Made by a program: the position numbers and the translations under genes. Of a stretch of DNA of 64,000 nucleotides, positions 32,831 to 45,700 are shown piece by piece. Numbering within the stretch: position 1 is the stretch's first letter; every line of letters begins with the position of its first letter. The stretch is from Aspidiotus rigidus (Eukaryota > Arthropoda > Insecta > Hemiptera > Diaspididae), in the NCBI GenBank assembly GCA_035079385.1, contig JAVHKY010000015.1:6820001-6884000 (forward strand). Reading direction: 5' to 3'. The notes below the pieces were generated by a model. The model saw only the letters and a program-made list of their open reading frames with translations, did not search any database and had not been told where the DNA came from.

Positions 32831-35800
32831 TGTTGCTCATGAAGTTGATTGAATTGAGTTTATCATAACTGAACTAAAAAGAAAAAAACAAGAGTTTGAA
32901 TTGAAAAAACTCTAGTTAGGTACTAAATAAAATATTAAATAATTTTATAATTAAACATTCATAGGTAAAATCTTACAGCAACATCCCCTATTCTACAAAC
33001 TCTTATAACCTTACGCTTCCTCGTGAGTGATTGATACAATCATTTAGTTTTTTTTTTTTTTTATTACATCCAACCATACAGAGAAATTATAAAAGAAAAA
33101 CACAAAAACACAAAAAAACAACAAAAAAAAAAAAAAAAGGAATAGGGGGAAAAAAATTACACACATGCATAAATGTAAAAAAAAAAAAAAAAAAGTGAAA
33201 ACAATAGTACTCCGACATATCCGTTGTAAGAACTGGCGCCGAGTATGATTTCTTGTCTTAAAAAAGATTGATTTAATCGCTTTTTAGAATTTAAAGAAAG
33301 TAAATCATTAAAAAATATATAAAAAAATAAAGAAAAAAAAAAAAAAATGGAGAAAAAAAAAGAAAGAAAAAGAAAGGGGTTGGAATTGTTATTGGGCGAA
33401 GCCCTCTTCCCAGCATTTTTTGACAATCAAATAAACACTACTCCTCCAAAACTAATGAACCGATTTTGATCAGATTTGGCAGGCAAAATCAGCATAATTT
33501 TCCGGACATGATAGCGCAAAGATCATCTCGATATTCCCATTAGATCAAAAGTTATTAAAGATTTTCTCACGGTATCCTTAAAAAATATGCATTTCTTATA
33601 GGAGCTTTTTTCTTTATTCTTCAAAAATACATTTAGATATTGTGCTCCATACAAACGAGAGAATGGAAGTCTATTGTAGAAAGGAAACATAGCGTAATTC
33701 ATACATGTTACAGATGGAAATAAAATGAGTGGACAAGCTTGTCGCAATATTCAGTTGCCATATCCTCTTCTAGACTACGCATGCACTCTACTGTAAGGAT
33801 GCATTGCATCATTGCATATCATTTTAAATATAAATAAAGAATTATATTATAAACAACAGCTTATGTTGCACAAATTTTGACGAGAAGAAAGAGATCTGAA
33901 AAGTCCAAACAAGTCTTGGTTTCAAGCAAGTATCCGTCAAAATTCAGTCCAGCAACCACCACTTGATTTGCAAATGGATTCAGATGATGACGATCTGTAT
34001 GAAAATGAAAATGTTGAAATTTTTAATGATATGGATTGGATGGTCATTGCAGAAGTGATGCCTAATGGATTACCAGCCATTGTGACGCTAGGCAATCGAG
34101 ATATCGATTTATTAAATGATTGGGATGCATCATTCTATGAACACCAAGATATTAAACATAATCTTAAATTCATTGAAAAAAATCGGCATCGTATGGGTGA
34201 TCAGTGTGATCATATTCCCAGTGCAGGTATTGAATTCAATGAGGAGCAACTTAAAATTCTCAATTTTTTAGAGACTCAACTTTCAGAAAACAACAATGAT
34301 AAACTTGCAATTATTCGAGGAAAAGCAGGGACTGGTAAGAGCTGTGTTATAAATGAAATGGTAACACGTATCAATGAAAAATATGGTACTGATTCAGCTC
34401 TTTTGATGGCACCTACGGGCAAGTAGCTGCTAATAACATTAATGGGAAAACTCTTCATGATGCCTTGAAAATTTCTGCATAAAAAAATATTCTTCCACCA
34501 CTGAATGGAGATGCTAAGATAAGGTTTGAAACATATTTTGAAAATACTAAGTTTGTAATTATAGATGAAGCGAGTATGCTGGGTTTGAATTTATTTTTTA
34601 AAGTCGACCAAAGACTCAGACAAGCTAAGCCGCAATCTTCACATCTACCTTTTGGTGAACTTTGCATTTATTTAATAGGTGATTGGTCGCAACTGCCTCC
34701 TGTTTGTGACCAAAGTTTATCCAATACAGGTAAAAATGAGTCAGCTGTTCAAGCACCCAAGTCTTTTGTATAAGCAGTTTAATAAGGTATTTTTTTTTAA
34801 ACAAATAATGCGACAACAAGGAGAAGAGCAGAGATTGTTTAGGGAAACCCTTAACAGTATTTCAATTGGCACTATTACACAAGGGGACTACAACCTTTTA
34901 TCCACCAGGTTTGACACTAATCTCATTGGTGATAATAATTTCCAACAAGCTGTATGCATCATGTCAAGAAATGCAGATATTGCCAAATTCAATTACGATA
35001 AACTAGAAAGTTTAAAACAGCCAATAGCTGTCATAAATGCTATTCATAACTATTCAAAAGCTTCTGCTGCTTCAACTGATGATGCACAAGGTTTGTTTGC
35101 CAAGTTGCATGTTTGTAAAGGGGCACGCGTCATCCTAAGACGCAATCTCTGGGTAGCAAAAGGTTTGGCTAATGGGTCAGTTGGTACAATAACAGATATT
35201 ATTTATGAGCCTTACAATCGTAATAACAATTACAGTGACAATATGCCTCTATGTATACTTATTCACTTCGATAAATATACTGGCCCAACTCTTTACAACG
35301 ACTCGATACCAATTTTACCATTAACAGTGTCTATTGAACAGTCAGGGGTGAATTGTTCAAGAAAACAATTTCCATTGATGCTCGGATATGCCGTCAGCAT
35401 TCATCGATCTCAAGGAATCTGTAGTCAACTTGGGAGATAATGAATTTGCATGTGGTTTGTCTTACGTTGCACTATTCCGTGTGAAAACTCTACAAGGACT
35501 ATTACTGAAGCCATCATTTCATTTCAGTAGACTACACAAAATAAATACAAGTGCAGCAATGGCTGACAGACGCAAAAAATTAATGCGGCTTGAAAATATT
35601 GCCGCTCAAAATTAGTTATAAAAACTCATACATATTTTTACATATTTTTAAATAATCCGATCTATTAAAATGAAATAAAATTTGAATGTTTGTGGACAAT
35701 AAATACTTAATTATTGATGTATACTCAAAATTGTTCTTTTTTTCTTCATCACACATTTACGCACACCTTCGCCCATTTTATGCCCACGGCATTCCTAGTT

Positions 35801-36023
35801 TAGTTTTTCATTATAATATTAGAAACAAACAGCCTCTACTATTGCCTTCTATATAAGGGAATACTATACTGCTGCTGTAAGATTTTACATAATATGAATG
35901 TTTGATTACAAAATGATTTAATATTTTGTTTGGTAACTATAGAGTTTTTTTGATTCAAACTCTTGTTTTTTCTTTTTAGTTCACTTATGATGAAGTCAAT
36001 TCAATCAACTTCATGAGCAACAG
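32831..36023. mobile_element. Inverted-repeat-bounded element with helicase gene
   Basis: Inverted repeats of ~72 bp lie at 32831-32903 (tgttgctcatgaagttgatt...) and 35953-36023, its complement. They enclose a Pif1-type helicase pseudogene and AT-rich, homopolymer-rich flanks. Either the inverted repeats are the element's own ends, or a Helitron/Helentron fragment inserted into a foldback. No Rep nuclease frame is visible. Confidence 0.5.
33968..35615 (+). pseudogene. Pif1-like helicase of Helitron type, frameshifted
   Basis: SF1B DNA helicase pieces occur in the right order. An N-terminal lead (DWMVIAEVMPNGLPAIV) is followed by Q-like FNEEQLKILNFL, Walker A GKAGTGKS (about 34318), Walker B VIIDEASML (about 34557), GDWSQLPPVCD, IMRQQ, GARVILRRNL, AVSIHRSQG, and GLSYVALFRVKTLQGLLL near the end. 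The frame is broken by shifts near 34418, 34740-34770 and 35415, and by a TAA at about 34481. Pif1 domains like this are the helicase half of Helitron Rep-Hel proteins. The Rep half is absent here. Not functional. Confidence 0.85.
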
Positions 36024-36424
36024 CTGAGTTTTTTTTTAATCTTTAATTTGAATTATTTTTAGTTAAAATATATCTATGCAAACGATGTATCCCAAAACAT
36101 TTTTTTGTTAATAAATTATAAGTAATAATTGGACTGATAAAAAGAAGGAAACGCTCAATTGGTCCAAAAAGTAGGTACCGTAACTGCATTATAAAAAAAA
36201 AAAAAGGCTCTAAGTGGTATGGAAGCGAGATACGAGGGTACCAGATAGAAAAAAGAAAGAAAAAGATCCGCAGTCAAACACATACCAAGTGATGTCAACA
36301 CCGGAAAAACTTGTGATTTTCAAGTATGGATGAAAAAGTGACAAAAGCGACTACTTTCTTTAAAAAGTGCCTAAAAGTGACTGAAGCCTAAAAAAGTGAC
36401 CAAGTCACTCAAAAATGGCAAACT

Positions 36425-37035
36425 GGACACTCTAGAACATTCGATCTCCTTCCAAAGGCTCAGAACTTTCGACAAAGTTTGGATGATAGTTTAGTGAATC
36501 TATTTCTATTTTGCAGTTAGAATTTTTCAAAAATAGTTTTTGTTTTTGAAATTTTATTTCATTCGTGTTTGATTTTTTAGATATTTATTGCTGAAAAATT
36601 GACTTTTTCTCAAAGTTCCCAACTTTCGACGAACTTTTTAGGCTGACAATTAAACGCATATCAAAGTTTGAATGGTATTTTCTATAACAAATTTCACGAG
36701 GAATATTTTTTATCTGAAACTTTTCATGATTGATACCCGATTTTTCAAGATATTTGCAAAACATTAATTTTTGGGAGCTAGGAAGTTGGATGTATTATTC
36801 GGGGCCTTATTTTCTTTTATTTATAAAGGAAAGTAGAAAATTTGACCCATACAATATGAGTTATTCGCCTTTTACCAGAAGACCGATCCGCCATTTTTTG
36901 AAAAGCTGCTCTTCTCAGATGTCTACCATCGTTTTTTATGTCAAGTATCACCCCTACTAGCATATCCCAAAGTGACGCTTTGTCCCCCCATGTGGTACCA
37001 AAAACCACTATTTTCTATTATGGCCCATGATCTAC
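36425..37035 (-). repeat. Dispersed repeat, right copy of the inverted pair
   Basis: Reverse-complement counterpart of 27845-28490. Landmarks in order are ccttccaaaggctcagaact, gacgaactttttaggctgac, gagttattcgccttttacca, and tggtaccaaaaacc near the end. The ORFs at 36730-36960 and 36817-37008 are repeat sequence, as is the matching ORF at 27849-28046. Confidence 0.75.
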
Positions 37036-37064
37036 TACGTTTAAGCATCTGTTTATATTAATAA

Positions 37065-37092
37065 CAAGCTGTGAAACCCGCGACTTTGTCGC
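37065..37092 (-). mobile_element. Helitron-like 3' terminus, minus strand
   Basis: Read on the minus strand: hairpin GCGAC-aaa-GTCGC, then GGGTTTCACAGCTTG and T. The layout matches the 5111-5138 end (hairpin, GGGT..., CAGCTAG-T) with one change, CTTG for CTAG. The body would extend to higher coordinates from 37092. No coding part is recognised there. Confidence 0.45.
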
Positions 37093-37414
37093 TCATTCAA
37101 TTTTCTATGACGTCGAGGACAAAGAATCAATTTTTATTCCAATAATTACACGTTGAACATACAACAACCCAATCACACTTCAAACATACAACTACCCATT
37201 TTTCAAGGTTTGAATTTCAAGAATCAACGGTATTTCTTCTCTTCTAATTTCTTTATCTCTTCATCTACATCTGACAACTCCTTCTCGATGTGTTGGTGAA
37301 CATTCGGATATTTTTTTTTCAAATTTACAATGCTGTAATCATTCTTGTTCCCTTCATCCTAGGGTTTTGAAAAATTTTTTAACCTCTCCATTTTTGGTTG
37401 TTCAAATTTGTTTA

Positions 37415-38985
37415 CATTTAAGATGCGCATACCTGCACCCGTTTTCGAGAGGCCCCTTTTCCATATTTTCTTTCATCCTAAACGCTTATCCTGTATACCA
37501 TATCTTGAGAAACTTTCTGAACTCACTATATCCATAAAAATTAAACACTTCCACTCCCACACACAAATACTCTCCCTTAACTCGTTACTCTACTGCCCGT
37601 ATTATAAGACAGAACTATATTTATGAACCAATTGTCAACTGTAAACTTATTCATCATCTTCAATACCCGACTTGTCTCTGTGACACCTCACTCACCAAAA
37701 AATATATTTATCTGCAGAAGATCACATCTCGTTACTGATCGTATTCCTGCCTGATATTAAGCAGTAGCCTCCCACTTAACCCTTTTCTACCCATCCTACT
37801 CTACTCTCTTCCGTCCAGTATTCAGGATGCAACGCAAAAGCTCAATAAATTCATCATCTGTTCTTCTGTAATAATAAACCATATAACTATTTTCTGTCTG
37901 TTAATACAATGCGCTTTTGAAATGAATCAAGCTCCCGGCGAAGAACAATCTAGTCCCACTCTAAGGCTCTGCGTTGTAGAACCCCTCAAATACTGCTTCC
38001 TAACTCCCATCGCAAATTTTCTTGCATCCACAGCTCAATTCACTCAGCTTCCAATCTACGCACCCACACTGTGCCGACATAATTCTCTTCGTTTTCCTCG
38101 TGAATCTAAACTATTCAAACACCTCAAATTGAACCATCTACCCCCTATCATCTCCATAGCTGACCCCTAGCCCAGACATCTGACTCAATTTATGTGATAA
38201 TCTCCAAACTCGCAACACTATATTTACTGATAACTCATCAGAAACATTATCTCTATACCAATTTTTGCGACCCACCAGACCTACCTTACCGACAGATCTG
38301 AACCTGGATCCAAAACAGGATGCGCGTACTCAATCCAAGAAGTCATAATCAGTCGTTGCTTGAAAATTGCTGCCTCCATTTCCACCACCAATCAATACAC
38401 CATATGTCTTTCTCATCTCTACCTCCTCACCCCCAGCTGAACTGAATCACTTCCATCTCTCCTGGCTATGCAGTAGTCTCAGTCAAATAATTCCCCGAAT
38501 CAGCGTATTCATTTACTCCTGCAATCGTTATCATCCACCTCTAGATCTATCTCCTTTCTGTTAATTCCGGGTCACATCAACTTCCCGGAATATGACGCGA
38601 TTGTTGTCTTTGCCGTCAAAGATTCCCTTCTATTCCAAAAAATTTCTGACCCTGTACTTACCCCTGCTTCTGACCTTAGAAACTATTACCGATCCCTGAT
38701 ACTTGATTCCTAGCATGACTTTTGAAAAAATCAGCATTCAAAGAAACTTGGAGCAATCGAAAGCAAAGCAGTCCCCTTGCATTCTTCCAGTCGAAGTAAC
38801 CATTATGAAGAAATCACAATGTTTTGCCTCAGAATTGGTCACACACGTCCCACTCATTCCTATCTTTTTTCTGTCCATTCTCTCGTCCTCCCCTCTTGTC
38901 AATACTGTTAATATAATAATATATCTGTTCATCGCCTCTTTTCATATCCCGCTCTTGAAAATATCTGCCTCTCTCACTCTTGTTT
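37415..38985 (+). pseudogene. Decayed LINE fragment, copy 1 of a tandem pair
   Basis: The translation aligns with the C-terminal part of the LINE at 5.9-8.4 kb. PVFERPLFHIFFHPK corresponds to MERRPLFHAALQFPN. Further on is an RNase-H-like region with RNASE-H-like SSPPAELNHFHLSWLCSSL (38400-38470) and IPGH-type remnants. Frames are broken throughout, with an excess of C and T. The copy from about 37530 is repeated ~1,590 bp downstream. Confidence 0.65.
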
Positions 38986-39120
38986 CTTCACGTCTTCCAC
39001 CAACAATTCCAATACGGTCACAAACTCTCTTAACTAACGGCGTTTCACTTACTTTCACCCTCTACTGTAGTCTCTGATCCTTTCCCAACTCCCACCTCAA
39101 TTTTCTCAAACTGTCCAAAA

Positions 39121-40500
39121 CTCTCCAAAATCAAACACTTCCACACCCACACACATGTACTCTCCCTTAACTCGTTACTCTACTGCCCGTATTATAAGAC
39201 AGAACTATATTTTATCAACCAATTGTTCACTATAAACTTATTCATAATCGTCAACACTCGACTTGTCCCTGTAACACCTCACTCACCAAAAAATATATCT
39301 ATCTGCAGAAGATCATATCCCGTTACTGATCATATTCCTGCCTGATATTAAGCAGTTACATCTCACTTAACCCTTTTCTACCCATCCGGCTCTCCTCTCT
39401 TCCATCCACTCTTCAGTATGCAACGTAAATACTCAATAAATTTATCATCTGTTCTTCTGTAATAATGAACCATACAACTCTTTTCTGTCTGTTGATACAA
39501 TTTGCTTTTGAAATGAATCAAACCCTCGGCGCACAACAATCTAGCCCCACTCTAACTCTCTGCGTTGAAGAACCCCCTCAAATACAGCTTCCTAACTCTC
39601 ATCGCAAATTTTCTTGCATCCACAGCTCAATTCACTCAGCTTCCAATCTACGCACCCACACTCTGCCGACGTAATTTTCTGCTCTGTCCTCTCAAATCTG
39701 AACTATTCAAACACCTCGCATTGAACTGTCTACCCACCGCCCCCATCATATTATCCACTTCACCATAGCTCCCTCCTCCCGATATCCGACTCGATCTAGC
39801 TGATAATCTCCAAACTCGTAACACTATATTTACTGACAACTCATCAGACACATTATCTTTATACCAATTTTCAGATTCACCAGCCCTATTCTACCGACCT
39901 AAATTTGGACCCAAAACGGAATACGCGTACTCGATCCAAGGAGTCACAATCAGTCGTTGATTGAAAAATTCTGTCTCCATTTTCTTTGCTAAACAAAACG
40001 TCATATACTCCAGTCTCTGTCATCTCCATCTCCTCGCTCCCAGCTCAAATTTGTACTGTTAACTGACTCACTTTCATCTCTCCTGGCTGTACACGACTCT
40101 CATTCAATTAATCCCCCAAATCAATGCATTCATTTACTCCTGCAATTACTATCATCCACTTCTACATCTGTCTCCTTCCTGTTGATTCCGGGTCACGAAC
40201 TTCCCGGAACATGATACAATTGTCTTTGCCGCCGAAGATTCCCTTGTAATCCACAAAATTTCTGACCCTGTACTTACCCTTGCTTCTGACCTCAGAAACT
40301 ATGACCAATTCCTGATACTTGACTCCTGGCATGAATTTTGGAAAAATCAGCATTCAAACAAACTTTTATAGAGCAATCGAAAGCAAAGCAGTCCCCTGGA
40401 CTTCTTCCAATTGAAGTAACCACCATAGAGAAATCATTCTCTCCCGCCTCAGAATTGGTCACACACGTCCCACCCATTCCTATCTTTTTTTAGATCTATT
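39121..40500 (+). pseudogene. Decayed LINE fragment, copy 2
   Basis: Near-parallel copy of 37530-38880. It shares actctcccttaactcgttac, gatattaagcagt, cagctcaattcactcagctt and gcaatcgaaagcaaagcagt in the same order at an offset of 1590-1620 bp. Both are multiply interrupted. The arrangement suggests a tandem duplication of an already inserted LINE fragment. Confidence 0.7.
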
Positions 40501-40569
40501 CTCTCCTCCTAGCCTCTTGCTGAGCATCGGCCATATAAGCCTGTACAACGCGTTAGTGAAAGATATGAT

Positions 40570-40700
40570 AAGAAAATAATAAGGATCTCGGGTAGACGTG
40601 CGGGTGTAGCGGGTTGATGTGGGGAGCGTCACCGTTCGTCGCAACACACCGCATTACCTTCTGAGGGTCCCGAGATCCTTATACGATTCTTATCACTATG
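40570..40700. repeat. Short imperfect foldback
   Basis: aagaaaataataaggatctc...cccgagatccttatacgattctt forms a ~25-bp stem around a GC-rich centre (gtgcgggtgtagcggg...). Possibly a small MITE. Confidence 0.5.
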
Positions 40701-42230
40701 CTCAATCTATCTTCTGTATGGTCTGAGGCCTCTTGCCAACACGGACAATACGATAATATAGTTTTACGGTATCCTCATGGGTACGATCCATAATGATGTC
40801 TTCCTCCTGCTTTTGTCTTTCATCCCAAGCCAAGGCTTTGAAAGAGGGATTTTCTTATTTTTAACACCCCTGTCAACAATTCTGCATTAATAGGAAACAA
40901 CATCCAAAATCTCAATAAAATTGGTTCCATACAAACGCTCCCTATTCATACAAAAAAACAGCTCTTCTCCTTTCTAATATAGATAGAAGCGATCAAGCCA
41001 TACGAAAGTTGTGATACTTTTGCATGGCATTTCGTGAGTCATGGACCTAATTCTTCCACGATTTTCATTTTTGAACCTCCCTATAACGATCTTGAAACCC
41101 AAACTATCTCTGTCAAGTTTAGAAGAAATCGGTTTGGTAGGAAGCTATAGCCTATTCAAGCCCGAATTCCGACTCTTCCCCTTTATTATATCGCGCTTAC
41201 GAAAGTCGTGATAATATAGATTCTTTGACATATATTCGGTCGCTTGTCAATAATCGATACATAATTAGTCCATAAACACGATAAAACGGAAATTTATTAT
41301 CGTATCCTCAAAAATATACATAGGAAAGCCGTGGCCAATATACGTTTAACTATGAAGCTTTAGTAAAACTTTTAGAAGAGGGGATTACTATTTTTTAACC
41401 CCCCTATAACGATTTCGACACCTACGCAAATGTCTCTGCCAAGTTTGGAAGAAATCGGTTCGGTAGGAAGTGAGCCTACACATATTCGCGGCTTATTCTT
41501 TAGATTTTGTTTCCACACGGTAAACCGCTGAAAATTATACGTGGCCGTCGATCAACATTCAATCCGTATTTCCAAGCAATTTCGTCTATTTAGTAAAAGT
41601 AGAAAACTTTGATTTACACCAATTAAACATATGTACAGGAATAGGGATGAGATAGCAACCAATATACGCCTAATTTTAAAGCTTTATTACAACTTTCCCA
41701 ACGATGATTTTCTAAATTTTTTTAAAAAAGGTTGGAGTTTCAGATAAGTCGAGGCGGTAGGAGCCGAGAACATCGATTACCTTAAATCGCGCTACGTCTT
41801 TATATAATACCTTTTTATACAGGTATCACCTTGCGTACGTATTTGCATATTTATAAAACATTAACGCTGCGCTGCGCCATCGTGAACACATACGCGGGTG
41901 ATTTTCAAACGCTTCCCCATATTTAACACCGTCAGCTAAAACTATTTAAATTTACGGGCATATCAAAGCTACCATTGAAAAATCAACTGGCCACCAAACT
42001 CTGAAACATCTACAACCTTAGCGATTACACACACTACTTTACGATTACACGAACGAAATGTGTCCACCATTCATCCCCTATGGGGTTTTTCGGGGGAAAA
42101 AAAGTCTTAAACCTTCCCAATCGACATACGAAGCTATTTCTGGAGTTTCAGATAAGTCGAGGCGGTAGGAGCCGAGAACATCGATTACCTTAAATCGCGC
42201 TACGTCTTTATATTAATAAAAATATCCAGT
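40700..42230. repeat. Non-coding repeat region with exact 73-bp direct repeats
   Basis: A 73-bp sequence starting tggagtttcagataagtcga occurs identically at 41733-41805 and 42141-42213. Upstream, the phrase gaagaaatcggtt.ggtaggaag appears twice (about 41125 and 41450), typical of insect non-autonomous repeats. No ORF of note. Confidence 0.6.
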
Positions 42231-42673
42231 CACGCATGATTAGTGTTGCTATTTTTGGGTCTCTTTACCTATGAAGGATTCGAAAGACATTGTCTGATGA
42301 AATTATTCGTGCAAAATTTCATTCTAAGCCTACCTAAAGTTCATGTTTTTCCGTTTTTACTTGGTCGTGATCAAGAGTTTAAAAGGCAGATTTTGACGTA
42401 CCCCGATGAAACGGTGTCGCAACATTGAGAAATAGTATCGAGAATAGAATTGAGTCGGAACTATTGCGGTATCTGTATGGGTACGATATTTTGCTTCTGA
42501 GCACCCAGAATTATCGAGAAAACTACGTACATTCTGTAGACTTATCACTTTGTTTATCTGGGAATATGCTGTCTTTCACGTCGATTAATTGAGAAGGAAA
42601 TTCTCTTATCTGAGCGAAGTGCACACGAGCGTCTTCGCTATGTAATAAAAATCTCGGAATGATTCCCTAGCCA

Positions 42674-42678
42674 TCAGT
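42674..42678 (+). promoter_or_regulatory. Candidate initiator (TCAGT) of the UGT gene
   Basis: TCAGT, the arthropod initiator consensus, lies 96 bp upstream of the UGT start codon with no in-between ATG in frame. No clear TATA box is visible upstream. Weak, sequence-only call. Confidence 0.25.
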
Positions 42679-42773
42679 CGAGTTAAACTTCTCGTATCGT
42701 ACGTTCGATTTTCGAGTAGAGTTGTTTTTCATTTGATCATTGATTTGAACGTTTACCTATCGTATGCGAAATT

Positions 42774-45700
42774 ATGATTTTCTGTCGAGCTTTCACCCTC
42801 CTCTGCATCTCAGCAGCGTCTTTCGGTTATGTTGAAAGTTCCAATATTTTGGTTTTCATGCCGTCGCAAGGAAGAAGCCACGTAGTACCCTTCTACCCGT
42901 TGTTCCGTCGTTTAGGCGAACTTGGCCATAATATAACGATTTTCAGTCACTATCCTATGAAACCAACTACGCCGAATGTCACGAGTATCCTAATCGAAGC
43001 TAAAATTTCGGTATTTGGTAAGTTGACCCATACATAGGTAAATCTACAAAACTTCGACACTTTTCGTTTCTACGTTTTTCTCGTTGCTTGCAGATATCGG
43101 ATTTCACAACCTTCGAAAACACTCGCGCCTTTTCAACTGGGTTTACATAAACAGCGAGTTACAAAATTTCTTCGGCCAGCTGATACGCACGAAGCAATTT
43201 CAGGACTTCTACAACGCCCCGGACACCAAATTTGATCTAATGTTTGCGGAGATGTATCAAATGGATGGAAGTTTAGCTATTGGTCATCATTTTGGTTGCC
43301 CCGTAATCGGTTTAAGCGTCCAACCGATGCTGACGATTTACCACTGGTTGATGGCTAACCCGATAACTTTTTCGTACATTCCTCATTCTTACCTTCCGTA
43401 TTCGGATGCAATGAACTTTTGGGAACGATGTGTAAATGCAGTTCACGGAGTTTTCACCACCTTGTACTATCATTACGTAGCCGTGCCGGCGTACCAAAAT
43501 CATGTCAATTTTTTATTGGGGTCAGAAGACGATCATTCGAGAACGCCGTCTGTACGAGAGTTGAACCACCGTTTATCTTTCATTTTTGTCGAATCACACT
43601 TCAGTTGTTCTCATAATCGACCGAATGGACAGCAAATCATTGATGTTGCGGGAATCCATATTGGAAATCAGTCCCTAACGGAGGTAAAAATTTGACTATT
43701 ATCATTCTTAGTGATAATGATGCACCGGTTTAGCATTTTAGTATTTTCTCTTCATGGTCCTCTATTATATAACCTCCCTCTTTGGGATTTCGAGTTCAGT
43801 CCACGTCACTATAATCTATTTTACGTCGCATTGTACTACCCAAAGAAACTTATAAACCTAGAAAAATTCTTTTACTGGTAATTCGCATACGTGGGTATCG
43901 ACGTACGTGAATATGAAACTTGATAACGCTTTCTGTAGATGAGGTCTCTCGGCGTTTATTAATTGCATGTAAGGTGAACTACGTACGTACAATGTGAAAA
44001 ACAACCTTATCTCTTTTGATATAAATTTATTACGAACTAGATCGTGGTACGGTTGAGAGGTAATATAGAGTCGAGAGAGGAGCACAAAGTTCAGTCCGTG
44101 AGCGATTAGTTGGCTTTTGTTCGCACTGGCTTGTTGTTACGAATAGCATACGCGGACCCCGTGCGCCAACCGTCAACTAATTGCTCACGCATATTAAGCG
44201 GAATACTACTTCATCGAAGTGATTATGTTGAAAACTTCGTACTCTTTTCCCACTTTTACAAGCTCTGAACTGCATTCGGGTTATTAATGAACTTGATGCT
44301 GAATCGATTTTAGACACGTTGGATGTAATTTGCTGTGATGTTTTGAATGGATGGGAGGTCAGAGAGTTGTTTCTGTGGATGTTGAAATATGGTGGATGAG
44401 GCGGAGAGAAGCTAACGATGGACATGCGAAAATGTGGGTGACTCCGTGGGGGATGTTGAGACTACAATTTTCGTATGAGGGCGGGAAAAGCTTAGGAAGA
44501 AGGTGTGCGTGTATGAGTCGCGCGTGATCAATTCACAGACGTGTAAGGCAGATTTCGTGACGGTGGAATTCTTGGTGTGATGAAGGCCACGCGAATGGTT
44601 ATGGTTTTAATTGGACTAATTTGTTTTATGAAAATTAATTCGGTTCTCTAAGTTATGACCAAAGACATGTAACGACGACATTTTCAAAAGAGTAAAACAA
44701 TCCGAGTAATTTAAATAAAGCCACAGCCCCCCTCCCTCGTATAAATGATCTTGCTTTTGAGAGGATTAAGAGGAAGGTCAGGGAGGAGGGTTTAACCATT
44801 ACTAAGGCTGATAAAGGGAATGCCATTGTTGTTATGGAAAAGTCCTCTCACGTCTCCAAGGTCTATGACGTCCTCGACCAGTGTGGCGCCAAGGAAAATA
44901 CGGATTTTAACTTTCCAAATCACGTTAAAGAAGTTAGACGTGTTATAAACAACTGTGAATTTATTATAAAAACCTCTTCGCTTAAAAGACTGCTTCTTGA
45001 GCCCAACCCTGTGTCACCTGGCCCTGTTGTACGGGCTACCTAAGGTTCAAAAGAAGGACACCCCGATGCGGCCGATCGTTTCCTTTGTATCTTCCCCCAC
45101 GTACCTCTTGGCAAAATTATTGAACCGTTGGTTCAAGTCTAGAATGGAATTTGAGTCATTCTACTCTGTGAAGAATTCGGTCTCTCTGGCTGATAAGCTT
45201 AAAGATGACATTCTTCCGCCTGATTCTACCCTATGCTCTTTTGACGTAGTCGGCTTATTTTCGATCATCCCTAGAGCTGTTGCCGTGCAACACATGGGGG
45301 ACCTCTTGGTCCAATCTAATATCTGTCATGAAGAATTGGCAGAATTTTTCAATTTACTCAATATTTGTTGGTCTCCCAATTTTCGCAAATTCGAAGGGAA
45401 ATTTTTCGAATTTTCAGAGGAGGTAGGTATCCCTATTGGCTCTCCTCTGGGTTCCCTCATTTCGGAGGTTTTCATTGAGCTTGATCTCTTTTCCTCTGGT
45501 CAGGGGCTTTTGGGTCATATTTTGTATTATTGGCACAGGTATGTCGACAATGTGTTGTGCATAAGGACTAGTGACCGAGATCTCCTTTTGGAGTTTCTTA
45601 GGTATCTCAACAGCTTGTATCCTTCCATCAAATTCACGTTAGAGGTAGGCGGTCTATCTATAAATTTTTTGGACCTTACTATCTCTAATAAAGAAGGTGT

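Noticed and set aside
33157..33426. 89-aa minus-strand ORF
   Set aside because: Phe-rich peptide from poly-A/AAG low-complexity sequence.
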